Numbered from the stretch's first letter, positions 1 to 10,681 are shown. The stretch is DNA of 64,000 bases from Planctomycetota bacterium (GCA_016722065.1 JADKGX010000001.1:1984001-2048000), one strand, 5' to 3'. Notes: a model not told the origin generated them from the sequence alone. Translations and numbers: made by a program.

Positions 1-417
1 GGTGGGCACCACCACGACGTCCAGACCCTGGCGCAGGGCCATGTTCTGCAGGTCTTCGCGAGACGTGCTGGCCGATGCGCCATCGATGGTGGCGACGTAT
101 TCGAACATGTGGTAGTCGCGCAGGGTTGCAATCAGCTGCTGGTTCAGGCCGCCGGGGCCGTTCAGGCGCTGTTCGTCGGGTGTCAGCACCCAGCGCTTGG
201 TGTCGTCTACGTTGTAGCGGCGCTCGTCCAGTTCCAGGGCCGCGCGCATGGGGGCAATGCCCACACGCAAGGGCACGGGCTGCCAGCCGGGTGGAATGAT
301 CTTTTCACGCTCGACATCGGCCTTCAGGTCAGGCGTTTCCACGTTGCTGCAGGAAGCCGCCAGCAGCAGGCTGGAAAGCAATGCCAGTTTTGCCGCCACG
401 CTAATCGTGCGAACCAT
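1..417 (-). CDS. Lipoprotein of unknown function, partial (C-terminus beyond left edge)
   Basis: The reading frame opens at an ATG at 417 and stays open for 139 codons to the first base of the window, so the C-terminus is missing. The N-terminus is a lipoprotein signal peptide: a short positive start (MVRT), a hydrophobic stretch and the lipobox LAAS/C with the acylated cysteine near residue 23. The visible mature part (motifs WQPVPLRVGIAPM, RYNVDDTKRWVLTP, ATLRDYHMFEYVATIDG) looks like a secreted domain that I do not recognise. Its start codon lies inside the last codons of the kinase gene (17-base overlap), so translation is probably coupled and the two proteins may act together at the envelope. 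Confidence 0.75.
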   Translation of the reverse strand, partial: MVRTISVAAKLALLSSLLLAASCSNVETPDLKADVEREKIIPPGWQPVPLRVGIAPMRAALELDERRYNVDDTKRWVLTPDEQRLNGPGGLNQQLIATLRDYHMFEYVATIDGASASTSREDLQNMALRQGLDVVVVPT

Positions 418-3400
418 CCCCGGAGTCCTTGCCGTCTTGAAGCGTAAAGAGTCGTGCGCAACGAAAGCCACGTCCAAAGCTGCGATCGGCCAGCGCTGCC
501 ACGCTGTTCTTGGCGCGCCGGGCGTAGCGGAAGAACAGTTCGGGCCGCATGCCGGGTTCCGCGCCCTTGACCGTGGCGCGATCCACGCTGGCGCTGCCGG
601 TCCATTCCGCCACATTGCAACCCATGTCGCGGACACCCAGCGGGCTTTGGTCCCATTCCGTGGTGCCTACCTCACGCGCCGAGGCCACGCCGTTTTGCGG
701 CGCCGCGTCACGGGTGCCAAAGGCGTAATCCCCGGCGGCGGCGGGCTGTGTGGTGCTGGGTGCGCCAGCGGCGATTTCCCATTCATCGGCCGTGGGAATG
801 CGCTTGCCGGCCCATTTGGCATAGGCTGCGGCTTCATACCAGCTTACGCCCGTTACGGGCACTTTGGCCAGGCTGGGGTCAAAGCTTCCGCGCGCCCAGT
901 TGGCCGGGCCGGGCTTGCCACTGGAATCCACAAACTGGGCCAGCAGCACATGGGATTGCTCGACCCAAAGTTCAGGCCGGGTGTAGCCGCCGTCGTCGAC
1001 AAAGGCCTTGTACTCCTCGTTGGTGACAAGGTACTTGTCGATGAACAGGAACTGGGTTTGTTCGACAGTGCGCTGCGGGTTCTGGTCGCCGTCGCGGTTG
1101 CTGCCCACCACAAAGCTGCCGCGCGGCAGCAGCACGTAACGGTCACTGACCTGGGCCAGCGCCAGGCGCAACTTGAGTTCCGTCAGCCGGCCCGTGATAT
1201 CGGCCAGCACTTTTTTGTCCGTGACCAGCTTGAATGCGCGCTCCAGCAAGTCTGCCGCAACCGCGTCGTCGGCGCCGGCGGCTTCGTCCAGCATGGTCTG
1301 GCCGGTGCGGTCGCGCAGGGCGTCGCGCTGGGTTTCAGCGCGTGAACGGTAATCGGGGTCCTTCAGCAACGGCACCAGGTCGTTGTAGCCAGCCAGCACG
1401 CGCAGCATTTCACTGCTGACCTTGGCGCGCGCTTCATCAACCCGCAGGGCTTCCAGGCGGGCCAGTTCCAGCATGCGCGAAAGCCGCGTACGTTCTGCGT
1501 CGGTGGCAAAGGGGCTGGTGCGGGCTTCATTGATCGCGGCCTGCAACTGCGCTTGAGCCAGCACCCATTCGCTGTCGCGCACGGCTTTTTCGGCGTCGTC
1601 GACCAGCGTGCGGTACTTGGACCGTTCTTCGGCTTTCTTGAGCAGCGTGGCGCGGGTCTCGGCAATTTCCTTGACCAGCATGCCGGTGCCGCTGCCGGTG
1701 TTCAGCATCAGATCGGCTACGTCGTAGTTGCCTTGGGCCAGCGCGCGCCGTGCAAAATCCAGCGCCGCTTCGGCCTTGAAGCCGCGGGCCTTGTTGCGCA
1801 GGGATTCGCCTTCTTTGCCCATGACAACAATCGAAAGCGCGCTGTCGCACACGCTTACGGTTTCAATCAGCACCTTGACGGCGGCGTCGTATTGCTCGCG
1901 CGTGTCGTTCTTGAGTGCCCGCACACTGACCAGCTTCTTGCCGGCGTCGTCCACCATCACGCGCAGGCTTTTCAGTGATTCGTCCTGGCGCCTGCGTTCG
2001 TCAAAATTCTTCAGCCAGTCGCCGATCTCGGCCAGCGCCAGCCTGGCTTCGGGCTCGTTGGGGTCGATGCCCTGTACCTTGATAAAGGCGTTCTTGGCGT
2101 TGTTGAAGGACTCGTTGGTGGTGGCGACATCTACAGAAGAATCCTGGTCGTTGCTGTGGGCCGTTTCCAGGTGTTTGCGTGCCACAACCAGCGCTTCGTC
2201 CAGTTCCTTGCGTTTTTCGGCATCGCGCTGCTTTTGGCGAAGTTCGTCTTCGCGGTTCTTCTTTTCGGTCTGCGACTGGCTGGCAACGATAATCGCCTGG
2301 GTCTGGATTTCCTGGGCGTCTTTGTCGTCGGGCAGCACTTCCAGGGTGTTGCGCATGTCGCTTTGCACACCCGTGGCCAGGCGCACGGCTTCGTCGTATT
2401 CGCCTTTGTTGCGCAACTCTTCGGCTTGGGTCAGTACCGGCCTGGCTGTGGCAATCTTTTCGCGGGCGCGGTCGATTTCGCCCTGGCGTGCGGCTTTGAA
2501 GGCCAGCGTGCCGCCGATGATCAGCGCCGCCAGCACGGCCGAAACGCCCAGCACCGCCACCTTGTTGCGCGACACCCACTTTGAAATCAACTGCAGCAGC
2601 GAATATTCGACGGCGGCCAGGGTGCGGCCTTCCTGCCAGGAACGCAGGTCTTCAATCAATTCCTGCGCGGTCTGCACGCGCTTGTGCGGCATTTTTTCAA
2701 TGCACTTCATTGCCAACTGTTCAAGCTCGGGCGGGATCTTTCGATCGGGCTCCATCTTGCTTGGTGGGTCGGGGTTGAAGTTCTTGACCTGGTCCAGCAC
2801 CTGGGCGCTGGTTTGCGCTGTCCAGGGTGTCTTGAGTGCCAGCAGCTCGTACAGGATCACTCCCAGCGAGAAAATGTCGCTGGTGGGGCCCATGTAGTTC
2901 ACTTCGCCGCGGGCTTGTTCGGGCGACATGTAGCTTGGCGTGCCCAGAATGCTGCCCGCCATGGTGCGCGCGGCGTCGTCGTCCTGGCGGTCGCTGACCA
3001 CCACGCGGTCGGCCGTGTCTTCTTTGCGGCCGACAATCTTGGCCACGCCCCAGTCCATGATCTGCACTTCGCCAAAGCGGCCGACCATGATGTTGGCGGG
3101 CTTGAGGTCGCGGTGGATCACGCCCTTGGAGTGCGCAAAGGCCACACCTTCGCACACCTTGATGAAAATGTCCACCAGCCGCGAAAGCGGATAGGCCTTG
3201 TCGGCCCCGGGGTCCTTCTTGCGCATGCGCTTGAGAATGCTGGACAGGTCTTCGCCTTCGACCAGCTTCATCGTGAAGTACAGGTTGCCGCGGCCGTCGA
3301 CGCCAATTTCGTGCACCGGCACAATGTTGGGGTGTTCCAGCTGGCCGGTGATCTGGGCTTCTTCCAGGAAGCGTTCGACCAGGTCGCGGCGGTCCAGCAT

Positions 3401-5083
3401 TTCCTTGCGCAGCACCTTCAGGGCCACGCTGCGGCGCAGGTCGTTGTCTTCTACTTCAATGACTTTGCCCATGCCGCCGCGTGCGATTTCGCGCACCACG
3501 GCATAGCGCTTCTTCATGCCGCCAATTTTGCGCAGCTTGGTCAGCGCGCTTTGACCTTCCTTCGCCAGCTTGACACCTTCGCCAATGCCCATCTGGGCGC
3601 GCAGGTCGGCCAGTGTCATTTCCTGGCCGGTGATATCGCTTTCAACGCCGATCTTGCTGCCTGTCTTCTGCTGCAGGCCCGGGCGCGCCATTTCGCCGGT
3701 GGCGAACTGCGTCTTGCTGCCGGTGGTCAGCTTGTTCTCTGACGTTATCTGGCTGGTTTCGTCGGTCAGATCCGCCAGGCTGACATCGCTGTCGTCGTAG
3801 ATCGTGCCCTGGTCTTTGCCCTTGCCGGCCTGGCCGGGGGGCAGGGTGACGCCAAAATCGACGTCGCTGTCGTCCTTGACTTCTGTGATCGGGCGGCTGG
3901 GCCGGCGCGTCGGGGCCTCGCTGGCCGGCGCGGCCGTGGCGGCAAAATCGGAATCATCCTCTGCGGCTGCAAAGGCCGGGGCGGGCGCGGCTTCCTTCAG
4001 GGCTTCGCTGTCGAACAGCGTGTTGCCGGAAAGCGGCTTGGGCGGCGCGATGCTTTCCTCAAGTACTTCGCGCGGGGTCTGGGTCAGGTCGGCGGCCGGG
4101 CCAAAATAGCCGTCGTCGGCGTCTTCCATGACTTCGCCGACGGCGCTGTCGATCATGTTGCCCGACATGTCGGTGGCTTCGTCGGTGCCGTCTTCGGTGG
4201 GGTCGGGTTCTTCGTCGCGGCGGCCGTCTTCGCCAAAGGACGCAAAGTCAACGTTTGCGCCCTTGCTGCCGCGGTTTTGAAAGATCGGCGCGGGCAAGAG
4301 ATCAGCGGGATCGGTGGCGGTTCCTTCGGGCTTGTTCCAGTCGCGCGCCGTGATGCTGAGAGTGCCGGAATCTGAATCGCCGTCCAGCGTGTCTGCAGAA
4401 GCGGCCAGGGGCTGCGGGTCCTGGGGCCGCACAACAGAATCAAAGGGCATGTACACAGCGCTTGGGGTGCGTTCCGATACGATGCGAGGGCCCTTGGAGT
4501 CGGTCTCTGCATCCAGTGCCGGCACAGGCTGGCTGTCGCCTTCCTCAAACAGGCTGTCGCCGCTGGATGGCTGCGGCGGCGGCAGTTCCATTTCCAGCAC
4601 CGAGTCCTCGGGGCTGTCTGTCACGGCATAAGCAGGTGCCAGTGGTTCCACCAGCTTCGGAATCTCGGCGTAGCCTTCGTCTTCAGGTGCCAGGTCGGCC
4701 ATTTCGGTATCGGCCTGCAACTCAGCGGGCTGCGAAAAGGGCGACGAAAAACGTTCGGTGTCGGAGGCACGCCCGCGTGAGGTGGAGGCACGCTGTTCTT
4801 CGCCATCCAGCGTGTCGCCGCTGCTTTGCGGTTCCAGCTCGGGGCTGGCGCGCAGTTCCACCTGCTCGATCGTGTCTTGTGGCGAGGCATCCAGCAGCGC
4901 CAGGGCGTCTTCCACGGCCAGCCAGCCGTGTTCCACGACCACTTCATAGGCCTGCAGGTCCGGTTCCGCAAACCGGCGCATGGCCAGTTCGGTGTACACC
5001 TGGCGCACCCGGGCATCGCTGAGCAGCTTGCGCTCGCGGGCCCGGGTCAGAAACGCTTTGTCAACGGAACTGTTGGCAGCCAT
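401..5083 (-). CDS. Membrane Ser/Thr protein kinase with C-terminal FGE-sulfatase domain
   Basis: A 1560-residue modular protein. Residues about 1-70 form a small helical domain, followed by about 440 residues of acidic, low-complexity linker. A Hanks-type kinase spans roughly 525-810, with the Gly loop (ARGGMGKV), the catalytic loop HRDLKPAN near 656, DWG in place of DFG (common in bacterial kinases) and the activation segment GTPSYMSPEQ. A single transmembrane helix lies near 840-860, followed by a long charged coiled-coil region. From about 1312 to the end is an FGE-sulfatase (SUMF1-like) domain with LPRGSFVVGSNRDGDQNP, WYEAAAYAKWAGKRIP, NVAEWTGS and GRGFRCAR. The topology suggests a cytoplasmic kinase coupled to an extracytoplasmic FGE-fold domain. 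FGE folds fused to kinases are often non-catalytic binding modules, so enzymatic activity is not assumed. The start is 3 bases from the upstream stop, which implies an operon. Confidence 0.92.
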   Translation of the reverse strand: MAANSSVDKAFLTRARERKLLSDARVRQVYTELAMRRFAEPDLQAYEVVVEHGWLAVEDALALLDASPQDTIEQVELRASPELEPQSSGDTLDGEEQRASTSRGRASDTERFSSPFSQPAELQADTEMADLAPEDEGYAEIPKLVEPLAPAYAVTDSPEDSVLEMELPPPQPSSGDSLFEEGDSQPVPALDAETDSKGPRIVSERTPSAVYMPFDSVVRPQDPQPLAASADTLDGDSDSGTLSITARDWNKPEGTATDPADLLPAPIFQNRGSKGANVDFASFGEDGRRDEEPDPTEDGTDEATDMSGNMIDSAVGEVMEDADDGYFGPAADLTQTPREVLEESIAPPKPLSGNTLFDSEALKEAAPAPAFAAAEDDSDFAATAAPASEAPTRRPSRPITEVKDDSDVDFGVTLPPGQAGKGKDQGTIYDDSDVSLADLTDETSQITSENKLTTGSKTQFATGEMARPGLQQKTGSKIGVESDITGQEMTLADLRAQMGIGEGVKLAKEGQSALTKLRKIGGMKKRYAVVREIARGGMGKVIEVEDNDLRRSVALKVLRKEMLDRRDLVERFLEEAQITGQLEHPNIVPVHEIGVDGRGNLYFTMKLVEGEDLSSILKRMRKKDPGADKAYPLSRLVDIFIKVCEGVAFAHSKGVIHRDLKPANIMVGRFGEVQIMDWGVAKIVGRKEDTADRVVVSDRQDDDAARTMAGSILGTPSYMSPEQARGEVNYMGPTSDIFSLGVILYELLALKTPWTAQTSAQVLDQVKNFNPDPPSKMEPDRKIPPELEQLAMKCIEKMPHKRVQTAQELIEDLRSWQEGRTLAAVEYSLLQLISKWVSRNKVAVLGVSAVLAALIIGGTLAFKAARQGEIDRAREKIATARPVLTQAEELRNKGEYDEAVRLATGVQSDMRNTLEVLPDDKDAQEIQTQAIIVASQSQTEKKNREDELRQKQRDAEKRKELDEALVVARKHLETAHSNDQDSSVDVATTNESFNNAKNAFIKVQGIDPNEPEARLALAEIGDWLKNFDERRRQDESLKSLRVMVDDAGKKLVSVRALKNDTREQYDAAVKVLIETVSVCDSALSIVVMGKEGESLRNKARGFKAEAALDFARRALAQGNYDVADLMLNTGSGTGMLVKEIAETRATLLKKAEERSKYRTLVDDAEKAVRDSEWVLAQAQLQAAINEARTSPFATDAERTRLSRMLELARLEALRVDEARAKVSSEMLRVLAGYNDLVPLLKDPDYRSRAETQRDALRDRTGQTMLDEAAGADDAVAADLLERAFKLVTDKKVLADITGRLTELKLRLALAQVSDRYVLLPRGSFVVGSNRDGDQNPQRTVEQTQFLFIDKYLVTNEEYKAFVDDGGYTRPELWVEQSHVLLAQFVDSSGKPGPANWARGSFDPSLAKVPVTGVSWYEAAAYAKWAGKRIPTADEWEIAAGAPSTTQPAAAGDYAFGTRDAAPQNGVASAREVGTTEWDQSPLGVRDMGCNVAEWTGSASVDRATVKGAEPGMRPELFFRYARRAKNSVAALADRSFGRGFRCARLFTLQDGKDSGDGSHD

Positions 5084-5086
5084 AGG

Positions 5087-8000
5087 TTACTTGAAGTGAA
5101 TGATCCTTGCCCCGTTGGTGCCCACACTGCGACCGCTTACCGTGCGTTCGCCAAACAGCGTGTAGTATCGCCCGTTCGCCGCGTCAAACAAGCCCGACGT
5201 TGCCGCCGGGTGCGATTGCGCAGGGTTGGTCAGGTACTGCCAGCTTGGGTTGACCGGACTGCCCGTGACCACGGCCAGGGCCTGGAACTTCGATTTGGTG
5301 GCTGGCGCAGTCAGGAAGCGGCGCAGCGGGTCGTCGTAGATCGTGCCGCTTTCGTACACGTCTTCCTGGTTGCCGGTGTTGGTGGACGACCGTGATGTCC
5401 AGGCCGGGGAAGCTACATCAAACTCAAAGTACTGGTGATTCGTGCCGGCACCGTTTTTGCCGCCGACCACAAGAATCTTGTTGCGGCGGGAATCCCAGCC
5501 AATGGTTGAACCCTCACGGGCGTCGGGGCCACCCGCCACAGAACGGTTGATCCAGGTGCCGGGCAGGCCACCGGAAAGATCCAGTTCCCAGATGTCGGAG
5601 AACTTGGTACCCGCGGTTCCCTCACCGCCGAACATCCACATTGATTTGATCAAGCCGCCGCCGGTGCGGCTGAAGGTCAAGGCAGCCCCAAAGCGTGGTG
5701 CGGGCGGCGTGCCGCTGGGGGAGACGACACTCCAGGTAGCTGGCACAGACGACAGCGAAAGCCGGTACAGAACGTTTGTAACACCAGTTCCCTTGCCGGC
5801 GATCTTGGTCGCGCTTGTGCCGCCGAACATGAATACGCTGTTGGTTGGCGGGTCATACAGCATCGCTGCACCCTGCATGGGCGGCGGTGCTGTCCCTCCT
5901 GCGTCCAGGGGCGACCAATTGAGGCGTGTCGGGGTGGTTTGGTAGGTGAAGGACCACAGTTCGCCACTCAGGCCGAAATCGCACTGGCCGCCAAAGGCGA
6001 TGCCGCTGGTGCCCGCCCACACGGCGCTGGCGCCGCTGCGGCCCTGAGGCAGCAGGCTACCAGGGTTGGAACGAGTGAAGGTGACCGCTGCTTCGTTGAA
6101 GGACCACATGTCCCCAAACACGCCGCTATCGTTGCCACCGCCGAACAGTACAGGGTCGGTACCGAAACCGACCAGTTCCATGCTGCCGCGAGCCCGCGGC
6201 GGGGGCCAGGAACCCGCGGTTCCCTGCAGCGACCACGAGGCCGGCGACCCCGTAGTATCAATGCGATACAGGTTGTTGGTGTACGTGTTGGTCAGCACAT
6301 TGCGGCCGCCAAACAGCCAAAGAATGCCCTGGTGAAAGAACATGGTACCGCTGGCGATGCCGATCGATGGAAGACCTGACGACGTGCGGATGAACCACTT
6401 GTTCTGGTTCATGTCCAGTTGGTAGAGGCGCATGGAAGCGCTGGTGGTGGTGTCCGTGGGGCCCGAGAACCACATGATGCGCGTGGCCTGGTCCCAGGAC
6501 CAGGCGTTGTTCAGTGGCGTGCTGGGTGCCTGGGCGGTCTGGCTGATGGTCAGTTTGGTCAGCCAGTTTCCGCCGGTGCTGAAGCGGTAGACAAAGCCGT
6601 TATTCAGCACCAGGTGGAAGATCGCGTTGCTGGTGTCAAACCACAGCGGGTGGCGCAGGGTTGTTGTCAGGACAGGTACATCGCCGCCGCCGCCGATACT
6701 GATCTCAGACCAGGAGCCGCCAATCGGCGCCAGGCCTAAGGTGAACACCCGCAACGGCGCGCCGCCGCCCATATTGCAGAATGCGTACATCTTTTTGGCA
6801 CCCGGGTCGATGGATGTCATGATGCACTTGGGCGCTGTGGTAAGCAGTGCACTGGGCAGGTTTGGACCGGCGCCAATGGTGTCCGATCCCGTGCTGTACC
6901 ACAGCACATTCAAGTCGGCATCCGGTGCCGTGATTTCCGAACCACCGCCGACCCACCACAGGCGGTCGTTGGTGCTATCCCAGACGCCGGAGTGATCGGC
7001 GCGGCCCAGGTGCACTTCGCCGATATCCTTCAGGTCTTTGCCATTGCCGGCCACGCTGATCTGCACTTCCGCAAACGGGAAAGGTGAAACCGTGCTGGTT
7101 GCGCGCACCGTGGCCACGTAGTCAACGTCGCTGGCGGCGTTAGGTGTGTAACGCCCGCTGGAATCGACCGTGCCGCTGCCCGAAATGACGGTCCAGGTCA
7201 CGCTTTGTGAAGCCGTGCCCGGCGACACACTGGCAGACAACAGCACCAGCCCTGATTGCGTTGTCGCCAGACCTTCGCTGGGCGTGATCGTCACGCCAGT
7301 GGGTGTGGACGCCACGTTGGGGTTCAAGGTCACCACGGCGTCAGCAAACACGGCCTGGTTGATCGAGCTTTTGGCGCGCACGGTTACGTTGGTGGTGGCG
7401 GCCACGTTGGCTGGCGGGGTGTACAACCCAGACCCCGAAACCGTGCCAAAGCCGGTAGAGGGAATGACCTCCCAGGTTACGGCCTGGTTGGCGTTGCTGG
7501 GTACAAAGCTGCCGGTGTTGAACTGCTGGCCCGCGCCACCGGCAAACACAACGGCCACGGATGGATTGACCTGAAAACTGGTTGGCGCCGGCGCCTGCAA
7601 AGTCAGAAAGAACTGGCCAAACAGCGAAGTCTTGGCCGTGCTGACGGCCTCAATGGCCACGACGTCAGGGCTGGGCAGGCTGTTAGGCGCGGTGTACAGG
7701 CCGCTGGCGTTAATCGTGCCCACGGTGGCGTTGCCGGGGCCCTGGTCGACGCCGTTGTGGCGAATACGCCAGGTGACGGTTTGCGGCGCCTGGGCGGGTA
7801 CCACCGAGGCGGCGAACTGCAGTGTAGAAGCCGAGCCGCTGCTGAGTGCCAGCGTGGTTACACCGCCGGCAGAGGTCACGTTCACCTGGGTTGGTTCGGG
7901 CAGCAGCGTAATCTGCAGGTTGCCGGAAACACTTGGCAGCACGCTGGTGGCCCGCACGGTTATCTGGTTGCTGCCTGGCATGGAACTGGGTGCCCGGTAC

Positions 8001-10519
8001 AGGCCCAGATTGTCAATTGTGCCGTTGGGGCCGCCGCCGATGACTTCCCAGGTTACTGTCTGGGGCGAGCCGCCTGGCGCCACGGTGGCCGAAAGCTGCA
8101 GCTGTCCGTTGATCAACACCGAAGGACTGTTGGGCGTAACAGTGACCGAGGTGGGCTGGCTGCCCCAGTAGAGCCGATAGCTGGCTTGGACGGTGTAGGC
8201 AAAGGTCGGGTCGTCAATGAAGCACTTGATGGTGACATAGGTGCTGCCCGCAGGAAACGTGGCGGGGGCCACATACTGCACAATCTGGGCGCTGGTGCCG
8301 CCGGCAAGGTCTGTAATCACGGCAATGCCGCTGCCGGTTGTGGCAATCGGCTGGCACAAGCCGATGCCCGGCGCCATGGCGCTGGATTGGAGAATCTGCG
8401 CGGCAATGCGGTGCGTCAAGGTAACCACGTCGCCCACGCGCGAGGCAAACAGCGCATCGCCCAGGCCGTTGATGGCGTCCACAAGCGCCTGCGCAACGTC
8501 ATCAGAAGTGGTGGCGCCGAAAATATCGACGGCAAAGTTGGCGGCGTTGACGCTGCCGTTGTCGTCCAGTTCAAACGTGGCCGGGCCGTTTACCAAGTCG
8601 TCGACCATCACTTCGTCGCCGTCCATGGCAATGCCCGGGGCAAAGGCCTGCAGCGTTGCGGTGGAATACACCAGCGGCGCGCCGGTGCCGTCCAGCAGCG
8701 TGCCGTAGATGCCGGGGCCTTCCTCGATGAACCAGAAGGTGTCCGTCACGGTCGCGCTGGCGGGCTGGATCACGCGGTCAAGGGTGCGCGACGCGCTGGC
8801 GGCCACGGTTACGAACTGCGGTGTTGAGGCCGGGCTGGCGCTGGGAGGCGTAGCCGGGCTGCTGGTGGTGTATATGCCAATGCTGACCGGTGCCGCGCCG
8901 GCGGGGTTATTGATGATCGGGAAACTGCCGCTGACAAATGCCGCGCCCGTCAGGTCCATCAGCACATGTGGCGGAGAAGCCGCCGCGCTGGCCGGGTGGT
9001 CGGTGGGGGTAATGCGCAGGAACACCGCGGGTTCGTTGGTGCTGGCCAGCACCAGCGCGGAGTTCCAGATCAACACGTTGTCGGTACCGCTGGGGCTGCT
9101 GGTCAGGGCGGACAGGCTTCCAAACGTGAAGTCCGACTGCGTCAGCGGAAAGAAGTTGCTGCCGTCGACCGAATACTCAATGTCTACGCTGCAGGGGTCT
9201 GCGCTGCTGTCCTGCAGGTTGACCACGACGGGAATATTCCCAAAGGTGTTCAGCGCCGTGAGGCTGTTGACCTGTGGCGCTACGTTGCCGATCACGGTGA
9301 AGGATTCACTCAAGGTTGGCGTTCCGCCCTGGGAATCGGCGGGAATGAACAACAGGCGCACGTCGACACCGGGCACCAGAAAGCCGGTTTCGTCCTGCAA
9401 GTCGGCCAGGGCGTCCCAGTAGATGCTGTAGAACGTAGGGCTGGGGGATGTAGGAAAGGGCCCGGCCGCACCCTGAACAAACTGCTGCGACATCGTGGCA
9501 TCAAAGAACGTGCTGCCATCGAACGTGTATTTCACGATCACTGCAGCGGCATCGGATTCGCCGTCGGCCAGTGTGAACTCCAGCGGCACCGTAGATGTGA
9601 ACGTGAAACCACCATAGGGGCGTGCCAAAGCAAGCGATGGCGGCTGGTTGACACTGTTATCCAGCGTGAAGGGGCCTGCCACCACGGGGCTGGCTGGCGT
9701 GGGCCCGCTGTAACCCGCAGGCTGGTCGTAGGTGGAAAAGCGCAGAAAGAAATCGCCCACATAGTTCGACAGGGCGATGTCGGACTTCCAGATGAACTGG
9801 CCCGGCGACCCTGCAGGGCTGCTGAGGAGATTGACCGGCGGGTTGCCCAGTACTTCAGTGCCCTGATCCACGGGCGTGAAGTTCTGGGCCTGGTCGGTGG
9901 ACCATTCCAGGTCAAGGCTGCCCAGGTCGCTGTTCTGGTCGGCAAGGTTGAAGGTAATCAGCAGCACGCCCGAGGGGCCAATCACGTTGACGTTGCTGAT
10001 CACCGGGCCGTCGTTGCCAATGCTTTGGGCGGCCAGCGTGAACCAGCTTCCAAACTGTGCGCCGTCGTTGGCGCGCACGCGAATGCTGAGACCCGTGGTG
10101 CGCTGGGGGCCAAGGTCAGTCACAAAATCCCAACTGAAGGAATGCGTCGTGCCGGCTGCACTGCTGGCCAGTCCGGTCGTGCCGTCGCCGCCGGCTCCAG
10201 CCAGGCAGGATGCAAAAGCGCCTGCGCCCACGGCAAACTCGACCTGCACGCTGCAGGCGTCGGCGTTGGCGTCAATCAGGGTATAGTTGATCTGCGCGGG
10301 TGATTCTTCGCGCACCAGGGCAGTCACAATCACGGCCGGGGCCACATTGGGGCCAAGCACGGCGGGCGTTGATTTCTTTTTGTCGTCGGCGGGTTTGATG
10401 CCAAAGAAAGCGCCCACGCCGCCGCCACTGAGGGCCACCAGCCCGGGGCCGCATCCGGCGCTGAACATCACGGCCAACGCGCACACCAGCCCCAACACAT
10501 TAAATGTCGCACGACGCAT
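5087..10519 (-). CDS. Giant surface lipoprotein with Ig-like (Big) repeats and a Kelch-type C-terminus
   Basis: About 1810 residues. I chose the ATG at 10519 because GGAGG sits six bases upstream and the protein then begins with a classic lipoprotein signal ending FSAG/C; an in-frame start 19 codons upstream lacks this. The N-terminal half has several FN3/Ig-like units (repeated phrases such as ADACSVQVEFAVG and SADPCSVDIEYSVDG). The middle holds bacterial Ig-like Big repeats (PTSVTVTPNSPSVLINGQ and about three similar units, each with an AP.Q.VTW core). The last about 600 residues carry Kelch-like beta-propeller motifs (WLFGGRN, PVLFGGGNDSG, SVFMFGGTSATK, SMWMFGGEGTAG, ILVVGGKNGAG). The layout suggests a long exported adhesion or scaffold protein. 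It is the first gene of the operon with the kinase-FGE gene. Confidence 0.88.
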   Translation of the reverse strand: MRRATFNVLGLVCALAVMFSAGCGPGLVALSGGGVGAFFGIKPADDKKKSTPAVLGPNVAPAVIVTALVREESPAQINYTLIDANADACSVQVEFAVGAGAFASCLAGAGGDGTTGLASSAAGTTHSFSWDFVTDLGPQRTTGLSIRVRANDGAQFGSWFTLAAQSIGNDGPVISNVNVIGPSGVLLITFNLADQNSDLGSLDLEWSTDQAQNFTPVDQGTEVLGNPPVNLLSSPAGSPGQFIWKSDIALSNYVGDFFLRFSTYDQPAGYSGPTPASPVVAGPFTLDNSVNQPPSLALARPYGGFTFTSTVPLEFTLADGESDAAAVIVKYTFDGSTFFDATMSQQFVQGAAGPFPTSPSPTFYSIYWDALADLQDETGFLVPGVDVRLLFIPADSQGGTPTLSESFTVIGNVAPQVNSLTALNTFGNIPVVVNLQDSSADPCSVDIEYSVDGSNFFPLTQSDFTFGSLSALTSSPSGTDNVLIWNSALVLASTNEPAVFLRITPTDHPASAAASPPHVLMDLTGAAFVSGSFPIINNPAGAAPVSIGIYTTSSPATPPSASPASTPQFVTVAASASRTLDRVIQPASATVTDTFWFIEEGPGIYGTLLDGTGAPLVYSTATLQAFAPGIAMDGDEVMVDDLVNGPATFELDDNGSVNAANFAVDIFGATTSDDVAQALVDAINGLGDALFASRVGDVVTLTHRIAAQILQSSAMAPGIGLCQPIATTGSGIAVITDLAGGTSAQIVQYVAPATFPAGSTYVTIKCFIDDPTFAYTVQASYRLYWGSQPTSVTVTPNSPSVLINGQLQLSATVAPGGSPQTVTWEVIGGGPNGTIDNLGLYRAPSSMPGSNQITVRATSVLPSVSGNLQITLLPEPTQVNVTSAGGVTTLALSSGSASTLQFAASVVPAQAPQTVTWRIRHNGVDQGPGNATVGTINASGLYTAPNSLPSPDVVAIEAVSTAKTSLFGQFFLTLQAPAPTSFQVNPSVAVVFAGGAGQQFNTGSFVPSNANQAVTWEVIPSTGFGTVSGSGLYTPPANVAATTNVTVRAKSSINQAVFADAVVTLNPNVASTPTGVTITPSEGLATTQSGLVLLSASVSPGTASQSVTWTVISGSGTVDSSGRYTPNAASDVDYVATVRATSTVSPFPFAEVQISVAGNGKDLKDIGEVHLGRADHSGVWDSTNDRLWWVGGGSEITAPDADLNVLWYSTGSDTIGAGPNLPSALLTTAPKCIMTSIDPGAKKMYAFCNMGGGAPLRVFTLGLAPIGGSWSEISIGGGGDVPVLTTTLRHPLWFDTSNAIFHLVLNNGFVYRFSTGGNWLTKLTISQTAQAPSTPLNNAWSWDQATRIMWFSGPTDTTTSASMRLYQLDMNQNKWFIRTSSGLPSIGIASGTMFFHQGILWLFGGRNVLTNTYTNNLYRIDTTGSPASWSLQGTAGSWPPPRARGSMELVGFGTDPVLFGGGNDSGVFGDMWSFNEAAVTFTRSNPGSLLPQGRSGASAVWAGTSGIAFGGQCDFGLSGELWSFTYQTTPTRLNWSPLDAGGTAPPPMQGAAMLYDPPTNSVFMFGGTSATKIAGKGTGVTNVLYRLSLSSVPATWSVVSPSGTPPAPRFGAALTFSRTGGGLIKSMWMFGGEGTAGTKFSDIWELDLSGGLPGTWINRSVAGGPDAREGSTIGWDSRRNKILVVGGKNGAGTNHQYFEFDVASPAWTSRSSTNTGNQEDVYESGTIYDDPLRRFLTAPATKSKFQALAVVTGSPVNPSWQYLTNPAQSHPAATSGLFDAANGRYYTLFGERTVSGRSVGTNGARIIHFK

Positions 10520-10681
10520 GGCTTGCCTCCGGTGGCACAGATTAGCGTCCGACGCCACGCAAGCGACGGATTCCATCTGGCTTTGCTTTGTGTCCCCAAG
10601 CCGCGAAAGCAGGTCTGACTAAATGCTAAATAGGTCCCTGCCGCCAGCCAAGTGGAATCTTACAGGCTGACGCATTTCTTC

